From positions 56,563,078 to 56,627,077 of the forward strand of contig CM055103.1 of the NCBI GenBank assembly GCA_029204225.1: DNA of 64,000 nucleotides, in the 5' to 3' direction. A model generated the notes under the pieces. It was not told the origin of the DNA and made no database searches. It saw only the letters and a program-made list of their open reading frames with translations. Shown in pieces: positions 40,856 through 51,219 of the stretch. The position numbers and the translations under genes were made by a program. Source of the stretch: Diphasiastrum complanatum (Eukaryota; Streptophyta; Lycopodiopsida; Lycopodiales; Lycopodiaceae). Numbering within the stretch: position 1 is the stretch's first letter; each line of letters starts with the position of its first letter.

Positions 40856-42184
40856 CTAATACTTGTGCAACCGGCTACCATTGATGGGTGTGTCGAAGGG
40901 CGTCCCATCAAGCTGTTCTAAGTTCACGGCCCCATGATTAAGAATTTCCTTGATCCTATAAGGATCTTCGCCTGTGAATTTTAACTTCCCCTTGATTGCC
41001 TTGGTTTTAAACATCAGGACCAGATCTCTTGAACGAAGATCCTTCTTTTGTAATCTGCGATCATGCCAAGCCTTGCGTCTTTCCTTTTCAACTGCCAGTG
41101 CATGCACAGCTAGTAAGCGTGTTTCACAGAGTTTAAGCATTGCTTCGTGGCGTAGCTGTAGAGATTTGGACTCATTAATATGTTGCGCGGTGGCAATTCT
41201 TAATGAAGGAACTAAAAACTCTACTGGCATCACTGCATCCTGACCATATACCAATTGGAAGGGTGTTTGATCAGTGCTCCCCTTATATGTTGTCCTGAAT
41301 GCCCACAATGCAGCATGCAACTTGTGTTCCCAATCTGATCTGCTAGCTTCAACTATTTTTGTGAGCACGCTACACAGGATCTTATTGGATGATTCTCCTT
41401 GCCCATTACCACGAGGATAATAAGACGTACTGGTTCTGTGGATCACGAAGAACTCCTCCAACAGGACCTTGATGGTCTCGTTGATGAAATGGCTTCCGTA
41501 ATCACTGACTAGTTCCACCAGGCACCCAAAGCGCACAATGATATTTTCATAAAGGAACTTGGCAGTGGTCCTAGCGTCTGCTACTCGTACTGCCTTGGCT
41601 TCGACCCATTTGGTGAGGTAGTCTGTGGCTACGATTATGTATCGAACCTGGGAACTCCTTTCTGCAGGGTGAATTGGACCAATATAATACAGTCCCCATT
41701 TTTTGAACGGTGCTTGGGCTAAGACTGGGTGCAGTAGATCATAGTTCAATCTCGTTAGTCTCCTTGCCCTTTGGCACACATTGCACTTTTTCAAGTTTTC
41801 CTCTGTGTCTTTATGAATCGTTGGCCACCAACACCGTGATTGCAGGATCTTGCAAACTATAATGTCAAATATAAAATGACCACCACCCATGCCTTCATGC
41901 GAAAGCGAAATGATCTGGGTGGTCTCATGAGGAAGAATACACCACCGAAGAATTCCGTCTGGACCTCTTTGGTACAACTGGCCGACAATCAGCTGATAAG
42001 GTCTAGCTTTCAAGATCAATTTCCGTTGTTCCGCCTTTGGTAGTGATTTGTCTGGTTGTCCCCGCATTAGATATTCAACAATGTCAGCAGCCCATTCTGG
42101 TACTGTATCCACGTAAAATAAGGCAGCATCTGCCAGCTCATCGTCGGGTTGGGTTGCAATCTCCTTTCCCTTGATTTGTGACAC
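40856..42184 (-). pseudogene. Athila/Tat-like gypsy integrase
   Basis: A 442-residue open frame covers the end of RNase H (TVPEWAADIVEYLMRGQ), the HHCC zinc domain (HEGMGGGHF...CNVCQRARR), the catalytic core and the C-terminal domain ending GSRLHKY. The first catalytic aspartate is replaced: the expected WGLD-IGP motif reads WGLYYIGP. The second Asp (VSDYGSHF) and the Glu (NGQGESSNK) are present. The C-terminal region has WHDRRLQKKDLRSRDLVLMF and a GAV-L-DG-PF motif of the kind seen in Athila. Although open, the enzyme is expected to be inactive. Protease and RT are missing at 42184, where a plus-strand copia begins. Confidence 0.85.
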
Positions 42185-42199
42185 ATGATCAACAAGACA

Positions 42200-43365
42200 A
42201 AGTAGACCTCCAGACCGCTACTCTGACAATCTTCAATGGAGCGAGGACACGCAATTCGAGTACTGCAGCTTCATAGAAGAGCCAGCAACATACCAAGAAG
42301 CTATCCAAAGTCCAGAGGGAGAATTCTGGAAGCAGGAAATGTCAGAGGAGGCAAAACGAGGCATGGACATTAGAGCCACTGCCAGAAAACAGAAAAGTAG
42401 TCGACTACAAATGGGTGTACAAGAAAAGACTGAAATCAGATGGCACTATTGGCCGCTACAAGACAAGGCTTGTCGCAAAGGGCTACACACAAAGATGTGG
42501 TGTTGACTATTTTGACACATATTCGCCCATGGTCCAGATGACAAGCATAAGGCTACTCCTTGCATATGCCACACAGTACAATCTGGAAATTCACCAAATT
42601 GATGCGAAAACAGTCTTTCTCCACGAAGATCCAGAGGAGGAAATCTTCATGAAGCAACCTGAAGGCTATGAAGACCCCTACAACAGACAATATGTCTGTC
42701 GACTGTAGAGATGCATCTACGGTCTAAAACAGGCATCACGAGCCTGGTACAAAAAGCTTGATGGTCTTCTGAAGTCTCTAGACTTCAATCCTACTCAACC
42801 AGACTGTAATGTCTACATCAAAAGAGTAGGAAAGAATTTTGTGATACTGACCATTTTCGTGGATGATTCACTGATGATAGAAAATTTATTGATGCTAATC
42901 AAAGACACAAAGAGTCAGATTTCTGAAAGCTACGAAATCATAGATCTTGGAGAAACAACAAAATGCCTAGGGCTGGAGATCATAAGAGATCAAACAAATC
43001 GCGAAATGCACTTGAGTCAGTCAGAATACATCAAAAAAGTGCTGAAGCAGTACCACATGATGGACTGCAAAGAGAAAGCCACACCAATGATAGCTGGAGC
43101 CAAGCTCACGAAACAAGATTGCCCAAAAATAGAAGAGAAAGAACATAAGATGGCAGATATATCCTACTTGGACTTAATCAGGAGTCTGATGTACTTGACA
43201 ATTTGTGCCAGACCGGATCTAGCCTTCTCAGTTTATGCATTGAGCCAATTTTGTTCCAATACTAGTCTAACACATTGGCAAATGGCCAAATGAATCCTAC
43301 AGTATCTAAAGGGTACCCAGAATATGGGATTAATTGGCAACTCAACGGGCTTCTCCGCCAACTGA
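42200..43365 (+). pseudogene. divergent copia RT and RNase H fragment
   Basis: The linker (EEPATYQEAIQSPEGEFWKQEM) and RT are recognisable: VYKKRLKSDGTIGRYKTRLV, HQIDAKTVFLHEDPEEEIFM, a TAG at 42706, then IYGLKQASRAWYKKLDGLL. The catalytic region reads FVDDSLM. RT continues through DLGETTKCLGLEIIRD and RSLMYLTICARPDLAFSVYA to a TGA at 43291 and GTQNMGLIGNSTGFSAN. It differs clearly from both copia families around it and has higher GC, so it represents another lineage. No LTR or PBS was found. Confidence 0.85.
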
Positions 43366-43908
43366 AATGAATAACAATGACGCAGACTAACTAACTAGTT
43401 GATTAGCATTAACTAGTCTTGTGATTCTACGTTTAGCTATCTTGTAAAACTCCACACAGTGGAGGTATAAACGATCCTCTCTAGATCATAACAAAAGGAG
43501 AGTGGATACAAAGATCTGTAAGAGACAGAGAGAGATGTAGCGAATAGAGTAAGAAAGCAAAAATACCATAGTTGTGCAAGAAAGTATGCCAATGAGCAGA
43601 ACACAACGTAAGAGCAGAGTGTCAATCTGCCAACGAGCGAGATACTGATGATCTCGCTCCAAAATCAAACTGATAATATAGTCGCTCTATTTTCGTGTAT
43701 CTCTTTGTCTTGTGCTATGTGTCTTGATTGCTAGAGTAGAACGTGTGTCTTGATTGCTAGAGTAGAATGTGTTTTGTGATGCGTAGTCACGTGTCTGGGA
43801 TCTTGTAAGAGCTTCTGCACGAAAAGAAAATTTAAAGATAGAAAATTGTTTGCGAATTAGAAGAGAGAGAAGATGAACATAAAACAACCTCTCGTTTCCG
43901 TGACACCG
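43366..43908. other. LTR-like or unassigned sequence with a 28-bp duplication
   Basis: GTGTCTTGATTGCTAGAGTA occurs twice in direct succession near 43718 and 43746. GGAGGTATAAACGATCCTCT near 43460 resembles an LTR promoter region, and CTAACTAGTTGATTAGCATTAACTAG near 43390 is similar to copia LTR starts. LTR ends could not be fixed. Confidence 0.35.
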
Positions 43909-44078
43909 AGATGAATCCTCACTTCTTGCTTATCCTTGCCTTTGGCATGGATCTTCATCTATGAAGTAGAAAGGCTCTCAAAGTCTACAAATTCTTGCAT
44001 GCCAACAACAAAAAGGCCTACTGTAGCAAGAAGTCGATCCTCTTCGTCATTATTCTATCCTCCATCCACAAGAGTAGG

Positions 44079-44199
<121 letters not shown>

Positions 44200-44598
44200 G
44201 ATCCATCGCTAACTCTCTCTCGCTAGAAGTAAGTTTGGCCGCCCACATGGGCGGCCAGAGAATAGGGAGAGAATTTTTTCAAACAAAATGAGTTTTCGAG
44301 CAACTCACGCTGCCCGGAAATCCAATTTGTTTTAGTATATATAGAATCTTTGAAGAAACTTGTTGTACACTTTTATACGATTGTTAAACTCTTTTATGGC
44401 AACATCTTGGGCTAAATGACACCGTATGGTATACCGAGATGAATCCTCACTTATCCTTGCATTTGGCATGGAGCTTCATCTACGAAGTAGAAAGGCTCTC
44501 AAAGTCTACAAATTCTTGCACGCCAACAACAAATGCCTGCTTTAGCAGGAAGTCGATTCTCTTTGTCATTATTCTATCCTCCGTCCACAAGAGCAGTC

Positions 44599-44603
<5 letters not shown>

Positions 44604-44695
<92 letters not shown>
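44604..44695. repeat. (CT)n microsatellite, 92 bp
   Basis: A pure CT run inside duplication unit 2, at the position equivalent to the run in unit 1. Confidence 0.97.
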
Positions 44696-44697
<2 letters not shown>

Positions 44698-44844
44698 ATC
44701 CATCACTAACTCTCTCTCACTAGCAGTAAGTTTGCCCACCCGCACAGGCGGCCAGAGAATAGGGTGAAAGATTTTTCAAACAAAAAGTGTTTTCGGGTAG
44801 CTCACGCTTCCTAGAAACCCAATTTGTTTTAGTATATATAGACG

Positions 44845-45522
44845 AAGCCTCCTCTTGATCTTGCCCTTTAGACCACTTACTTTTGCTTTTGCCCTTGATG
44901 AACATAGCCTTCTCTGTAACTTGAGATGTTGATGAAGATCCACCTCTTTTTAAAGCCTATATTCTTCATTGATCAAGATTTTCAAGAGATCCATCAAAAT
45001 TGTCAAAGTCCTTTGAATAGCAAGACTTTGTACAATGTTAGCATGAGCATTCAACAATCCATTATGAATAACTTGAACAAGCTCTCATTCCTTAATGCTC
45101 TCATCAATGCAAGCTAACTCATCATTCAAAGCCTTTACTCTCAAAACAAAAGTATTTGGACTCTCTTCACTCTTTTGCAAACTTTGAAAGATTTGTCTTC
45201 TTAGAGTCAACACTCTAGAAGTAGACTTGGACTTATAAAGCTTCTTCAAAGTTTTCCAAGTCTCACTTGATGAAGTACTCTTACCAACTTCCTTGAGAAG
45301 TTCATTGGTAACATTCATCTTAATCATATGTAGAGCTCTTTTGGCCCACTTGTCATACCTCACTTGATCTTGTTGTGTTGTTGGCCTCTCTTTCAAACCT
45401 AGAACAATATCCAAAACATCATTCATCTCAAGAAGTGATTCCATCCTCACGTTCCACAATGAATAGTTACTTGAGGTAAGCCTATCATTGCCTTCCAACA
45501 TGTATCCACTTGATGTAGCCAT
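44845..45522 (-). pseudogene. copia H gag
   Basis: The open part, 45522-45085, encodes MATSSGYMLEGNDRLTSSNY, then LLEMNDVLDIVLGLKERP, STSRVLTLRRQIFQSLQ and FVLRVKALNDELACIDE, the UBN2-type copia Gag. After a frame change near 45085 the homology goes on through LVQVIHNGLLNAHANIVQS to KSKWSKGQDQEE at about 44845. The zinc knuckle and pol are absent. Ten or so residues differ from the start of element D gag (MATNGGYMLESNDRLTS). Confidence 0.85.
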
Positions 45523-46041
45523 GTTGCAATGACCTGATCATTCTCTTTCAACCTTTTCCAATGCATAAAACACTCTTTTGAAATACAACAAACATTTTCA
45601 AAAAGAAATCACAAAGATATGGAGCCTCTCAATTCTCTTGACTCTTGCCACTTCCTAAGATTGAAACACACTCAAATGAAGTTCTGTAACCTAGAGATCC
45701 AATCAAAAATAGGGTTTTGACAAAATCACAAAAAATTGATTATTTCAATTTGAACTACATGCAATTGCCTAAAACTTGATATGCAATCTTGTAGCCACCA
45801 CTTAGGATTTTCCAATGCTTTAAAAATCAGCCAAATTTAGTAAGTATGGTGTGAAATCGGAATTGATCAAGAATATAAACCTATTTTGAGTTTTGACCTA
45901 CAAAAAATCCAATCTACATATGCAAGATACTCAATTTTTGAGTAGAACTCAATCTAGCATGCTCTAGCATTGATATCTTCTCCAAGTCATTGATAGATGT
46001 GAATGCTTCCTTCATAACGTGAAACACAAGCTCTGATACCT

Positions 46042-46693
46042 TGTGAAAGATTTCAGATCAATCCATAAAATGATCTTGGGTTAGAAAGACAACAAATCAC
46101 CAATCTTGCCAATGTAGAAAAATCAACATCTACACTATGAATGAGATGCAAACTCTAATAGATCGTGATCAAACATCAATCAAAAAATGAAATGAAGTTG
46201 TTGTCCATACAAAAAGAGTAAGCTACTGTATTTTACACATGTGGATCTGAAAAATTATAGCATTTAATGAACATTCTACACACAAAATTGCAAGATATCA
46301 CAAGTATAGTGCACCAATGGATAGTAGAACCCAAGAGAACCATGTATGAGCATGAATGAGATAAGAGAGAGAGAGAGAGAGAGAAAAGACTCCTCTTACC
46401 ATGAGTTACATCCTTTTATAACAAGTCCAAACCTAAGTTCAAACTTTGGTTTCCCTCCATAATGAAAAGCCCTACTATTAATGTGACTAGATTCAATGTC
46501 TCTACTACTCAATTTGAATCTACCAGAAACTCGTGTTCTACACTTTCTCACACTTCCCAAAAGTGTTTATTTAAATGCTTTTAGACTAATATAACTTTTA
46601 AAAGTTAAACTCTAAGTCTAATATGAAATTGGCCTCAATTGTCATATAAACAAATGTAGCAAATTTTGACTAAACTACTTGAAATCTCTCACA
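46042..46693 (-). repeat. 5' LTR of copia H
   Basis: A TATAAAAGGATG promoter box lies near 46415 on the minus strand, followed within about 40 bp by a short pure CT run (46366-46384). A CACATGTG palindrome occurs near 46236. Confidence 0.83.
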
Positions 46694-46696
46694 CTT

Positions 46697-47335
46697 GCCT
46701 TTTGAGAACATAGCCTCTTCCTCTCCAACTTGAGAAATGGAAGTAGATCCTCCTCTTGATAGAATCCTAAACTCCTCATTCACCAAGATCTATTGCAAAT
46801 CCACCGTACTTGGCAAAGCCTTTTGAATAGAAAACTTTGAGCAATATTAGCATGATCATCCAACAAGCCATTAACAACAACTTGGACAAGTTCTACTTCA
46901 TAGATGTTTTCATCGATACATGCTAACTCATCATTGAATACCTTAACCATCAAAACAAAAGCATGGGCACTTTCTTCCTTCTTTTGCATACATTGAAAGA
47001 TATTCCTCCTAAGGGTTAGTAACCTTGATGTAGACTTGGACTCGTAAAGCTTCTTCAAAGCTTCCCAAGCCTCACTAGATGAAGTACATATAGTTACCAA
47101 CTTTCTTGAGAAGTTCATTTTTCACATTCATCTAGATCATATCAAGTGCTTTCTTTGGCCTCCTATCATACATCAATTGTTCTTGAGGTGCCAAAGGTCT
47201 TTTCTCCACACCTACAAAAATATCCATCAACTCATTCATCTCAAGGAGAGACTCCATTCTCACCTTCCAAGTAGAATAGTTGCTTGAGGTAAGCCTATCA
47301 TTGCTTTCCAACATCAAGCCTCCATCTGTAGCCAT
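46697..47335 (-). pseudogene. copia I gag
   Basis: It begins MATDGGLMLESNDRLTSSNY and continues MESLLEMNELMDIFVGVEKR to a frameshift near 47125. It then reads CTSSSEAWEALKKLYESKST, CMQKKEESAHAFVLMVKVFN and ELVQVVVNGLLDDHANIAQS, followed by more frame damage. It is closest to gag of element D. The knuckle and pol are absent. Confidence 0.85.
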
Positions 47336-47426
47336 GTTGCAATGTCTTGATCTTCTCTTTCAACCTGTGCAAATGACAATGCTGAAATGAATATAGAAAC
47401 CCAAAGAGATCACTTCCATAAGCTTG

Positions 47427-47428
<2 letters not shown>

Positions 47429-47495
<67 letters not shown>
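47429..47495. repeat. (GA)n microsatellite in the copia I LTR
   Basis: A pure GA run on the plus strand (CT on the element strand), lying just downstream of the element's TATA-like box. Confidence 0.95.
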
Positions 47496-47498
<3 letters not shown>

Positions 47499-47730
47499 AC
47501 TCTTATCATGCTTGTACACTATATATAACAGGTCCTTGACCTATTTGGATGAGCTTGCTTGAGCTTATCAACAATTGGAAGGTTCTAGATCTATACCATC
47601 CAACAAACTAGATTCAATGCATCTAAATTATTAGCAATATAAGTTTATTTCTAACTTCAAAATGCACATTGGCCTAAATTGCCAATTAAACTAGGCATGA
47701 TAAATCTTAACTAGTTGACAATTTCTCACA

Positions 47731-48251
47731 CAAGCATATCAAAGTGGCACACCACTTTGTGAGAGAGAATGTTCAAGAAAAGCACATCATTTTGGAGCAT
47801 GTGGATACCACATCATGTGTTTCTGATCTTCTCACTAAGCCTTTTCTTAAGGCTTCATTCATCAAGCATAGATTAGCCTTGGGAGTAGTTAGCAAATTTG
47901 TCTTGTAAAATGTTGCATAAGTAGTTTTATTTTAACGAGGAGTGTGGAAGCTGGTATAAATAAACTAGTTAATATTTTCCTTGCTAGATGCCATCATGGG
48001 GTTGGACTTATGTCCACCACCAACTTATACATATTTTTATGTTGATTTTGAAAATTCATGTGAAGAATTGAAAAAGATTATCTATGTTAGATATAGGGGT
48101 CTTATGTTTTTTTTTTTACATCAAGCATCTAGGTGTAGGATGTTGATAGGAACAAATTTGGCGTAGATGGCAAATTATGCATTTCCACTTGTAATGCCAC
48201 TATTGAGCCAAAATAGAATAACAGGCTAAACTCGTGCCAATTAGAGTGTAG
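47731..48251 (+). mobile_element. copia K remnant: RNase H end and 3' LTR start
   Basis: The plus-strand sequence encodes the RNase H tail (KHIKVAHHFVRENVQEK, SDLLTKPFLKASFIKHRLAL) to a stop near 47908. The purine run GAGGAG and an LTR start TGTGGAAGCTGGTATAAATA at 47943 follow. The LTR is cut off near 48251 by minus-strand copia J. Copia I appears to have cut K on its left side. Confidence 0.75.
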
Positions 48252-49623
48252 ACTTACATACATCTTAGCTCCACTATTGCTAATTGTAGTAAATCCATGA
48301 ATATCTGAATGTACAAGTTGCAAGGGCTTTGTAGATCTAGAAATAGATCTAGTATAAGGTAGTCTATGTGACTTAGACAAATCACAAGACTCACAAACAT
48401 GCTTGTCATTACTTAAGGAACTTGGAAGACCAATCACAACCTTCTTCCTTGCAATTACCTCCAATGACTTGAAGTTGAGGTGTCCCATCCTTTTGTGCCA
48501 AACCTCTTGAATATAAATTCGCTCCTTTGCAACACATCCAACTTGGTTAGCAATAACACAAGCATCAAGTTTGAACAAATTCCCTTGTCTTTTACCTTTT
48601 CCAATCAATACATCCTTCCTTTTGATCAAACAAGCATCTCCATCAAACTCCACCTTGAGGCCCTTACTTAGCAAATTCTTGGTAATAGATGGAATAAACA
48701 AGACATCCTCCAAATGAACATTCCTATTTGTAGAGAGAGAAATAGGAATTGTGCCAATCCCTTTGATTGCACACTCACCATCATTGGCCGTGTAGATCAC
48801 CTCCTGTCATCTCCATATGCCAACAAAGAAGTGAAGTACTCTTTGTGAAAGGTCATGTGTGAACTTGCTCCACTATCAATCCACCAAGGATCTAGATCTC
48901 CATCATTAGCAAGCATACATGAAGACATCACAAAAGCATCATCATTTGCATCTTGAACATCCAAACCTTTGATGCCACAATAGAAGCACTTGAGCTTTGA
49001 TCTATCCTTCTTTTTGCCACTTGAAGAAGCATCCACTTGATCTTGCCCTTTAGACCACTTACTTTTTGTTTTGTCCTTGAATTTGGCCTTTGTGAACATA
49101 GCATCCTCTTGAAGTGTTGATGTAGATCCACCTCTTGCTTGAAGCCTATATTCCTCATTGATCAAGATCTCTTGAAGATCCATCAAACTTGGCAAACTCT
49201 TTTGAATAGCAATACTTTGAACAATGTTAGCATGAGAATCCAACAAGCCATTAAGAATCACTTGAATAAGCATTCATCTATGCAAGCTAACTCATCATTC
49301 AATATTTTCATTCTCAAAACAAAAGTACTTGAACTTTCTTCATTCTTTTGCAAACAAGAAAAGATTTGCCTTCTTAGAGTCAACACTCTAGATGTAGACT
49401 TGGATTCATAAAGCTTCTTCAATGAATTCCAAGCTTCCAAAGATGATGTGCACTTACCAACTTCCTTGAGAAGTTCATTGGTAACATTCATCTTTATCAT
49501 GTGTAGAGCCTTCTTGGCCCTCTTGTCATACCTCAATTGATCTTGTTGTGTTACTGGTCTCTCCTCCAAGCCTACAACAATATCTAAAACATCATTCATC
49601 TCAAGAAGTGACTCCATCCTCAC
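48252..49623 (-). pseudogene. copia J gag, protease and integrase N-terminus
   Basis: Three frames carry the protein. Gag 49623-49258 starts in MRMESLLEMNDVLDIVVGL. A second frame, 49273-48797, holds the rest of gag, a cut zinc knuckle (CFYCGIKG then LDVQDANDD, so the last His and Cys are lost) and protease WWIDSGASSHMT. A third, from 48800, holds YTANDGECAIKGIGTIPISL and the integrase zinc domain (EVWHKRMGHLNFKSLEVI, HVCESCDLSKSH). It ends before the catalytic core except for the first Asp (HSDIHG). It is inactive. Confidence 0.87.
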
Positions 49624-50205
49624 TTTCCACCATGATTAGTTACTTGAGATAAGCCTATCATTGGCTTCAACAACAAATGCTTTCAAAAGAAATCACCAAG
49701 ATTTGAAACTATCTCACAAATTCTCTTCTAGCACTTATCCAAGCAAATCAGCACATAGAATCATGGAATCTTGATCAACCTATGATCTATCCTCAATCTA
49801 ATGACTTTTGCCACTTCCTAAGATTGAAACACACTCAAATGAAGTCCAGCAATCTCACTATTTAGATATCCAATCAAAATTAGGGTTTTGACAAAATCAC
49901 AAAAAATTGACTATTCCAAAATCATGCAAATGTTGAAAATTTGATATGCAATCTATAAGCCACCACTTAGGCTGTACCAATGATCCAAAATTGGCCAAAT
50001 ATAGTATGTGAATTCAAAACTTGAAATTGAACAAGTATATTGACCTATTTAGTGTTTTGATCTACAAAAAATCCAATCTACAAAAGCAAAAAATCCGATT
50101 TTGGTGTAGAATCCTCTCTAGCATGCTCTAGACTTGATATCTTCACCAAATCATTGATAGATCTGATTTCCTCCTTCATAACCTGAAACAAAAGCTCTGA
50201 TACCA

Positions 50206-50855
50206 TGTGAAAGATATCAGATCCTTAAGATCCAATCTACTTGAATGATCTTTGGTTAGAAAGAGAAATACACTACCAATTTCACCAATGTAGAAAAATC
50301 AGCATCTACACACAATTTGAGATGCAAACACTAATAGAACTTGATCAAAATTGAATGAAATGATTATGTACTGTTGCTTTCCGTACAAAACCAGCAAGCT
50401 ATTGTATTTCACACGTGTGGATCCAAAAATAACAAATATAGATCATTCTACACATAGAATTGCAAGCAATTACCAAGATAGTGCACCAATGGATAGTAGA
50501 ACCCAAGAGAACCATGTATAAGCATGAAATGAGATAGAGAAGAGAGAAGATCACTCTCTCCATGAGTTATATCCTTTTATAACAGGTCCAAACCCTATTT
50601 GGCCACTTGGCTTTCCCACCAAAAATGCTAACCCTACTAATTTTGGGTCTAGATTCAATGTACCCGGCTATTCAAATTGAATCTACTCAAACTCGCATTC
50701 TAACTTTCCCACACTTTCAAAAAGTGTCTATTCAAATGAAATTTAGACTAATAAACTTTTAAAAGTCAACCTCTAAGTCTAAAACAAGTTTTGGCCTCAA
50801 TATGCCAAATATGGAAATATTGCAAAATGTGATAAAACTAGTTGAATCTTTCACA
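50206..50855 (-). repeat. 5' LTR of copia J
   Basis: A TATAAAAGGATATAAC promoter lies near 50575 on the minus strand, with an imperfect CT-rich run after it (about 50525-50560). The perfect core CACACGTGTG lies near 50410, followed on the element strand by GTACGG. Confidence 0.87.
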
Positions 50856-51168
50856 TGCTGCACCTCTCAACAATGCATTGAAAGGAATAATTACTCAAAA
50901 CGGTAGGCCCAATCCACCTCTCGTGTGGAATGAGACATTGGATGCAAGTTTTAACAAACTTAAGGAACTAATTGTCTCAACACCAGTTTTAATCATAGCA
51001 GATCTGAACAAACCTTTTTTGGTTAAAGCGGATGCTAGTGATTATGTGGTTGGTGCAGTTATGCTACAAGAGAGAAGGCCAGTTGCTTTTGAGAGTAAGA
51101 AATTATTTGATGCACATACTAGATATATAACTCAAATAAAAGAACTATCTCTATGTTGTCTCTTCTAG
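50856..51168 (+). pseudogene. gypsy RT/RNase H connection fragment
   Basis: About 100 residues of a plus-strand Ty3/gypsy RNase H are present: LNNALKGIITQNGRPNPPLV, FNKLKELIVSTPVLIIADLN, FLVKADASDYVVGAVMLQE and RPVAFESKKLFDAHTRYITQ. The DASDYVVGAVMLQ block holds the first RNase H aspartates. It is bounded by the LTR of J on the left and by an unrelated extra ORF on the right. The wording is closer to chromovirus-type RNase H than to the Athila-like copies nearby. Confidence 0.8.
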
Positions 51169-51219
51169 CCACCTCTCAACCTGGAAAACAAAATCCATGG
51201 CTTCCACCTAGATTTTGTG

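Larger units (their letters stand above)
44843..46693 (-). mobile_element. copia H, 5' fragment (LTR, leader, gag)
   Basis: On the minus strand it has a 652-bp LTR (46693 to 46042, starting TGTGAGAGATTTCAAG and ending TCTTTCACA) and a primer site, AGGTATCAGAGC. A leader of about 0.5 kb follows, then gag from 45522 to about 44843. Everything after gag is missing. Its LTR begins directly beside gag of copia I at 46694, so H either inserted into or recombined with I. It belongs to the D lineage. Confidence 0.85.
46694..47730 (-). mobile_element. copia I, 5' fragment (LTR start, CT tract, gag)
   Basis: On the minus strand it starts TGTGAGAAATTGTCAACTAG at 47730, like the LTR of D. It keeps a TTATATATAG promoter near 47520, followed at once by a long CT tract (47429-47495). 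The rest of the LTR and the PBS are missing. Gag runs from 47335 to about 46694 and stops at AMFSKGK against the LTR of H. It abuts a plus-strand copia RNase H at 47731. Confidence 0.8.
48252..50855 (-). mobile_element. copia J, 5' part (LTR, gag, protease, integrase start)
   Basis: On the minus strand it has a 650-bp LTR (50855 to 50206) with 10-bp inverted ends TGTGAAAGAT/ATCTTTCACA and the PBS TGGTATCAGAGC. A 0.58-kb leader, gag, protease and the first part of integrase follow, up to GAKMYV at about 48252. The downstream half is missing. It belongs to the D lineage; unlike D, it has a deletion through the zinc knuckle and several frame changes. Confidence 0.88.
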
